Source of the DNA: a virus
Direction: 5' to 3' (one strand)
DNA length: 26,440 nucleotides
Virus record (IMG/VR): IMGVR_UViG_3300009132_000026
Span: 1-26,440 of that record
In this document: one piece after another, positions 22,899 to 26,440 of the stretch
Numbering within the stretch: the stretch's first letter is position 1
How the letters are laid out: each line of letters opens with the position of its first letter
The notes under the pieces: generated by a model
The model's database searches: none
The model's input: the letters and a program-made list of their open reading frames with translations, nothing else
What the model was told of the DNA's origin: nothing
Translations under genes and position numbers: made by a program

Positions 22899-23354
22899 AT
22901 GCCAAATTATTTAAATCCATCATCATTTGTATTAACACTGGATAGCCAGACTTATTCTGGTGCTGAGTTTACTATTCAAACAATGATGTTACCAGATGTT
23001 ACTGGTACGGGTGCACCTCTTCCGTGGCAACAAGTAAATGTTGCAATGGTTTCAGATAAATTAGAGTTTGGTTCATTTGAAGTATCATATCTAATTGACG
23101 AGGACCTCTTAAATTATAAAGAAATATTTGATTGGTTAAAATCTAATGTAGAAACAAATCATACAGCAACTAATCATGTTAGGGACCTAACTCTAACCAT
23201 AATGAACTCAGCTAATAACGTCACTAAACAAATCAAGTTTATTGACGCTTATCCAACAAGCCTTGCATCTTTACCATTTGATATAACAATAACTGATGTA
23301 GAATATCTTACTGCAGTTGTTACATTTTCTTATTCCTACTATGAATTCTTATAA
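22899..23354 (+). CDS. Tail-tube-fold protein (gp19 superfamily; gp3 or tube-terminator candidate)
   Basis: A 151-residue beta-rich protein with the layout of the T4 gp19 superfamily: PSSFVLTLDSQTYSGAEFTIQTMMLPDV at the start, then LEFGSFEVSYLIDEDLLNYKEIFDWLKSN. It closes with FIDAYPTSLASLPFDITITDVEYLTAVVTFSYSYYEFL. It is clearly different from the gp19 at 17049. A gene in this place in marine T4-like phages is often labelled gp3 (tail completion); a baseplate tube initiator such as gp54 is another possibility. The promoter predicts a leaderless transcript. Confidence 0.75.
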   Translation: MPNYLNPSSFVLTLDSQTYSGAEFTIQTMMLPDVTGTGAPLPWQQVNVAMVSDKLEFGSFEVSYLIDEDLLNYKEIFDWLKSNVETNHTATNHVRDLTLTIMNSANNVTKQIKFIDAYPTSLASLPFDITITDVEYLTAVVTFSYSYYEFL

Positions 23355-23357
23355 ATC
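23350..23357 (+). promoter_or_regulatory. Possible weak late promoter (TATAAATC)
   Basis: One mismatch from the late consensus, overlapping the stop of the tube-fold gene. It would start at about 23363, six bases before the next ATG, which lacks a Shine-Dalgarno. Suggestive only. Confidence 0.35.
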
Positions 23358-23368
23358 CAATCTATATT

Positions 23369-23827
23369 ATGAGGGACTTGATAGAAAAATGGATTGACGA
23401 ATTTGTCTCAGTTCATAATGAAGACTATGGGCAAATACCTTGTCCATACGCTAGAGCTGCGCAAATTAAATATATAAAAACAGATAATATTGATTTGGAA
23501 TTAAAAAAGATATTAGATTGTGGCCTCTTACATGAGGTCATTTGCATATATACGGACACAAGAAATTATACCCCTGATGAGTTCCATGATAAAGTAATGG
23601 AATGGAATAATATGGCCATGAAAAAAGATTTGGTTGCTTTAGAAGACCACCCTGAAAGTGTAGAGATTATTAATGGTACAAAAATGAACTTTGGCTATTG
23701 TAGTTTAATATTAGTACAAAAGTTAAGTAAGTTAACCGCGGCTAGTAATATACTTAAGAAAAAAGGTTATTATGATAATTGGACCCAAGAAAATTTAGAT
23801 GAAGTGGTTACTTGGAGAGAGAAATGA
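23369..23827 (+). CDS. Hypothetical protein with CPYA motif (152 aa)
   Basis: A 152-residue soluble protein. Near the N-terminus it has WIDEFVSVHNEDYGQIPCPYARAAQIKYI, with a Cys-Pro-Tyr-Ala-x-x-Ala motif. Later it has VICIYTDTRNYTPDEFHDKVMEW and LVALEDHPESVEIINGTKMNFGYCSLILVQK. I have an impression of similar proteins in other marine myophages but know no function and recognise no domain. It overlaps the next gene by four bases (ATGA) and so belongs to the same unit as the GNAT-like and amidinotransferase genes. Confidence 0.72.
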   Translation: MRDLIEKWIDEFVSVHNEDYGQIPCPYARAAQIKYIKTDNIDLELKKILDCGLLHEVICIYTDTRNYTPDEFHDKVMEWNNMAMKKDLVALEDHPESVEIINGTKMNFGYCSLILVQKLSKLTAASNILKKKGYYDNWTQENLDEVVTWREK

Positions 23828-24297
23828 GTTACTCATATGCTAGAATAAACCTAGAGAAAACAAATTATAGGAAAATGAAAGGTGGTTGGAAATTTAGTTC
23901 GTTAGCATCGCCTGAGGAATATAATAAAATATATTATAAATATTGTAACTATCATAAATTTAATAGTGTCATGCCTATATTTGATATTGAATATGAAGAG
24001 AATGACATTATAGAATATTATGATGGCTTTAACTTAGTAGCTTTTAGTATGATAGGAAGATATGATGAACACAATGCTGAATGCTATCAATTTGCTTGGG
24101 ACTATGACAACCCTAAGTTGCATTTAGGTATAAAGAGTTTACGTAATGAGTGTGCGATATATAAAGAACTAGGATTTAAATATCTTTATATTGGTGGAGC
24201 AGATGAATATAAACAAAAAATAAATGGTTTTGAAGTGATGGGACCAGTAAATTGGATTGAAGATAGATGGTCAATAGATGGATTTGAAAAAATATAA
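23824..24297 (+). CDS. GNAT-fold protein resembling arginyl-tRNA-protein transferase C-domain
   Basis: A 157-residue protein. The region LVAFSMIGRYDEHNAECYQFAWDYDNPKLHLGIKSLRNECAIYKELGFKYLYIGG follows the pattern of the ATE/Bpt aminoacyltransferase C-terminal domain. That pattern is a strand, then a D-P..slG...l..ei..akelG..Y.YlG motif. YYKYCNYHKF upstream may match the Y..Y...RH region. The N-terminal Cys-containing ATE domain is missing, so arginyl transfer to proteins is not assured; it may transfer another acyl or aminoacyl group. The start at ATG 23824 overlaps the previous stop, with GGAG upstream. The end overlaps the amidinotransferase by 20 bases. The family call is by eye only. Confidence 0.55.
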   Translation: MSYSYARINLEKTNYRKMKGGWKFSSLASPEEYNKIYYKYCNYHKFNSVMPIFDIEYEENDIIEYYDGFNLVAFSMIGRYDEHNAECYQFAWDYDNPKLHLGIKSLRNECAIYKELGFKYLYIGGADEYKQKINGFEVMGPVNWIEDRWSIDGFEKI

Positions 24298-25384
24298 AGT
24301 AACTAAAGCTAACTCATGGAATGGTTGGGACCCTTTAAAGCAAGTAATCCTTGGTAATGTATTTGACCCAGATTTTTTTGAGGATATTCAAGACCCTAAG
24401 CTTAGAGATTTATTACAAAGATTATTATATGAAACCCATGAAGACTTAATGGGTATTAAAAAAACCTTAGAGGACTTAGGCGTTGAGGTAATACAACCAC
24501 CAAGAAATACTATAGCGAGTTATGGAGAAATTGATAATTCAAATAAATTTAGTGGTATTACAGAAGCTATTAATACTGACTGGGAAGGAAAGGTACGAGG
24601 GTTACCTAAACCATGCCTTATGCCAAGAGATTATTATGTTACCCTTGGTGATAAAGTATTATTTACTGGATTTTTACATGAGAAATCAAAGGCTCATTTT
24701 ATGTTTGAGCCTGGTGTTGTTGATTATTGGGATAATAAAGAATTAATTAATAGAGAGAATGGTGAACTATCTAATGATTTTTGGGCACCTCAACTTATAC
24801 GATTAGGCAATAGACTTATTATTGACCAAGAGGATTATAGTAATCTTGCTGAAAAAGTCTTAGAAAGATATCCAATATTTAAAGGTAGCAAAATAGCAGT
24901 GGGAGGACATACCGATGGTTCTATGAATTTGCCAAAACCAGGATTGGTTGTTAGTGGTCCGTGGATACCTAAAGAAACTTTTAAAGATACATTACCTGGT
25001 TGGGATGTCCTACATATAAAGAATCCAAATTATTATGGAAATGAATGGAAGGATAGTTGGTGGGATGAGAGAAATCTTACTAGAGGTAGATGGTGGCACC
25101 CTGAAGCTAAATCAAATCCAGATTTAGTTAACTATGTAGATAAGTGGTTAAATGAATGGGTTGGTTATGCAGAAGAAACTATGTTTGAAGTCAATATGCT
25201 TTCAATATCTGAAGAAGTTATATTAAGTTTAAACTATCATAAAGACGTCCATGATAAATTAAAACAACATGGAATAGAACCTATATATTGTAGGTTTAGG
25301 CATAGAAACTTTTGGGACGGTGGATTGCATTGTTTAACATTAGATACTGTTAGAGAAGGTGGTATGCAAGATTATTTTAAATAA
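24278..25384 (+). CDS. Amidinotransferase-family enzyme
   Basis: A 368-residue enzyme of the glycine/inosamine amidinotransferase and arginine deiminase superfamily. Catalytic candidates are Cys352 in GGLHCLTLDT, His211 and Asp213 in VGGHTDGSMN, and Asp118 in MPRDYYVTLGDKVLF. The N-terminus NSWNGWDPLKQVILGNV and the strongly conserved GGLHC-T-D end are typical of amidinotransferases. It probably moves an amidino group from arginine to an amine acceptor, or hydrolyses a guanidino compound; the acceptor is unknown. Coupled to the GNAT/ATE-like gene by a 20-base overlap, which hints at a shared small-molecule or modification pathway. It is unusual for a phage morphogenesis region. Confidence 0.85.
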   Translation: MDLKKYKVTKANSWNGWDPLKQVILGNVFDPDFFEDIQDPKLRDLLQRLLYETHEDLMGIKKTLEDLGVEVIQPPRNTIASYGEIDNSNKFSGITEAINTDWEGKVRGLPKPCLMPRDYYVTLGDKVLFTGFLHEKSKAHFMFEPGVVDYWDNKELINRENGELSNDFWAPQLIRLGNRLIIDQEDYSNLAEKVLERYPIFKGSKIAVGGHTDGSMNLPKPGLVVSGPWIPKETFKDTLPGWDVLHIKNPNYYGNEWKDSWWDERNLTRGRWWHPEAKSNPDLVNYVDKWLNEWVGYAEETMFEVNMLSISEEVILSLNYHKDVHDKLKQHGIEPIYCRFRHRNFWDGGLHCLTLDTVREGGMQDYFK

Positions 25385-25387
25385 CTA

Positions 25388-25416
25388 TGTACATTCAACT
25401 TAAACTATGATATAAT
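25388..25416 (+). promoter_or_regulatory. Sigma-70-like (early) promoter
   Basis: A TGTACA (-35, four of six) and a perfect TATAAT (-10, 25411-25416) are separated by 17 bases in the gap after the amidinotransferase. The expected start is near 25423, only about two bases before the next ATG. No MotA box is seen, so host-polymerase early transcription is inferred for the basic protein, kinase and UvsY unit. Confidence 0.65.
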
Positions 25417-25424
25417 ATAGGTAT

Positions 25425-25550
25425 ATGTTTGTAAAAAATAAATGGCGTGGTGTCCGTAAAAAAACCAGTATTGGAAGGCGTTGGATTAAAACCTCGTCTA
25501 TGAACAAAAGTAAAAGAAAGTCGTTCAAAAAATATAGAGGCCAAGGGTGA
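25425..25550 (+). CDS. Small highly basic protein (41 aa)
   Basis: A 42-codon frame from ATG 25425 encodes a 41-residue protein (starts MFVKNKWRGVRKKTS, ends SFKKYRGQG). More than a third of its residues are Lys or Arg and there are almost no acidic residues. It looks like a nucleic-acid-binding peptide. Its stop overlaps the GTG start of the kinase-like gene. It lies immediately behind the early promoter and has no ribosome site, so it may be leaderless. Function unknown. Confidence 0.6.
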   Translation: MFVKNKWRGVRKKTSIGRRWIKTSSMNKSKRKSFKKYRGQG

Positions 25551-26101
25551 GTGATTATATTAATGTTAAGACCATAAAAAAAGTTAAAATTAATGAAAAT
25601 GGTAGAATATTTAAACCGTGGACAGATAAAGAAAAAAAGAAAAAAGGTTATATAGAGAAAAAATTAGAGATTTTAGATATTCTTGGGACATATGACTTTG
25701 ATTTTTTTCCTAAGCTTTTGGCATGGGATGAAAAGGGTTATAGTTATGAATATGTTAAAGGTATGGTCTTAAATGATTATGTAGCAGAATGGAATCCGAG
25801 GCATATGGACCTAAGTATGAGATTTATCTATGAATTAAAAATAGCTATGGATAAGATTCATGAAGAATTATATCATGCATCAATGGAGCAATGGAATGGT
25901 AAACAATGGTTATACCATAGAGATTTATGGCTAGGTAATATAATATGGAATCATGAATTGAGAGAATTAAAAATAATAGATATAGATAGTATTGAAAAAA
26001 TTCAAGTCCCACATATTTGTAATGGAATTAATTTTTGGTTGTTGCAATTAGAACAAATGTTTATTGAAAGAAAATTAAGTGGTTATAGAGCAAGATTATG
26101 A
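25547..26101 (+). CDS. Protein-kinase-fold phosphotransferase-like protein
   Basis: A 184-residue protein with the catalytic half of a kinase/aminoglycoside-phosphotransferase fold. QWLYHRDLWLGNIIW gives the H-R-D-x4-N loop with Asp126 and Asn131. LKIIDIDSIE supplies the metal-binding Asp (145 or 147). Before it, FFPKLLAWDEKGYSYEYVKGMVLNDYV fits the hinge region. The N-lobe is short and no glycine loop is evident, so ATP binding may be atypical. The start is GTG 25547 overlapping the previous stop. The substrate is unknown and may be a small molecule or a protein. Confidence 0.72.
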   Translation: MSDYINVKTIKKVKINENGRIFKPWTDKEKKKKGYIEKKLEILDILGTYDFDFFPKLLAWDEKGYSYEYVKGMVLNDYVAEWNPRHMDLSMRFIYELKIAMDKIHEELYHASMEQWNGKQWLYHRDLWLGNIIWNHELRELKIIDIDSIEKIQVPHICNGINFWLLQLEQMFIERKLSGYRARL

Positions 26102-26440
26102 ATATTGAGCAAGTGCTAGAGATGTGGAAAAAAGATTCCATAATAGATGATTTAAAATTAGATGATACAACCGTAAAGATGGCGCGTATCCATAGTAAAT
26201 ACTTAGAGTTAGTTACCATTGCTAAGATGAGTAAAAAGAAAAAAGACTTAGAGTATAAAACATTACTTAAAGATAAGTGGCTATATTATAATGGTAAGTT
26301 ATCTAAAGAACAGATTGATTCATTTGGTTGGGAGTATGACCCATTCAAAGGATTAAATAAACCTCTTAAAGGAGATATGAATTATTACTATGATGCAGAT
26401 ACTGACATACAAAAAATGCAAGCATTAGTAGAATATGATA
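26098..26440 (+). CDS. uvsY: UvsY recombination mediator, partial (C-terminus off the right edge)
   Basis: The first 114 codons are visible, starting MNIEQVLEMWKKDSIIDDLKLDD and continuing with IHSKYLELVTIAKMSKKKKDLEYK and WLYYNGKLSKEQID. These match the start, the SK(Y/W)L region and the LDYYSG region of T4-type UvsY. UvsY loads the UvsX recombinase onto single-stranded DNA coated with gp32. T4 UvsY is 137 residues, so only a short tail is missing. The start overlaps the kinase stop (ATGA). It is probably transcribed from the early promoter upstream rather than from a late promoter. Confidence 0.85.
   Translation, partial: MNIEQVLEMWKKDSIIDDLKLDDTTVKMARIHSKYLELVTIAKMSKKKKDLEYKTLLKDKWLYYNGKLSKEQIDSFGWEYDPFKGLNKPLKGDMNYYYDADTDIQKMQALVEYD

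Noticed and set aside
23935-23942. TATAAATA inside the GNAT/ATE-like gene
   Set aside because: It encodes YYKY in frame with no nearby start codon plus ribosome site. Probably chance.

Overview
The window is a 26.4 kb piece of an AT-rich T4-like myovirus genome. The right two thirds carries the T4 virion-morphogenesis block in nearly canonical order: gp13, gp14, gp15, a thermonuclease insert, gp16, gp17, gp18, gp19, gp20, gp67-like, a gp68 candidate, gp21, gp22, gp23, a second tail-tube-fold protein, and UvsY at the right edge. TATAAATA boxes, the late-promoter motif of T4-type phages, sit in the gaps. The low GC and gene content resemble marine T4-like phages, especially pelagimyophages (SAR11 phages). 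I recall a curli-related cluster being reported as widespread in those phages with unclear function. The host assignment is inference.

Left arm (1-5940, minus strand): a late operon of nine tightly packed genes, in transcription order three small membrane proteins (one holin-like, the other two paralogues of each other), CsgF, CsgG, a curlin-like repeat protein, a FecR-domain protein, a second curlin-like protein, and a CHASE2-domain protein cut by the window edge. It amounts to a phage-borne curli-type (type VIII) secretion module with two extra periplasmic-type domains. CsgE is absent. Five of the nine genes start with GTG or TTG.

Centre left (6004-10483, plus strand): a divergent late promoter starts a bacterial 2[4Fe-4S] ferredoxin, three tiny ORFs and a class 3 lipase. 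A second late promoter precedes a membrane protein, two probable internal head proteins that carry prohead-protease cleavage motifs at their N-termini, and a lysozyme-like transglycosylase.

Right (10490-23354): late-promoter units for neck, terminase, sheath and tube, then portal, core, protease, scaffold and capsid. Two strong intrinsic terminators follow gp19 and gp23, each directly followed by a new late promoter.

Far right (23369-26440): an unknown protein, a GNAT/ATE-like protein, an amidinotransferase, then a sigma-70-like promoter with a 41-residue basic protein, a kinase-fold protein and partial UvsY.

Two signals span the features. First, I found no GATC on reading the whole window, against roughly 80 expected at this base composition. 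Second, three late promoters lie exactly five bases before an ATG, which predicts leaderless late mRNAs. There are no gene-free stretches longer than 300 bases, and I saw no tRNA, CRISPR or insertion sequence.
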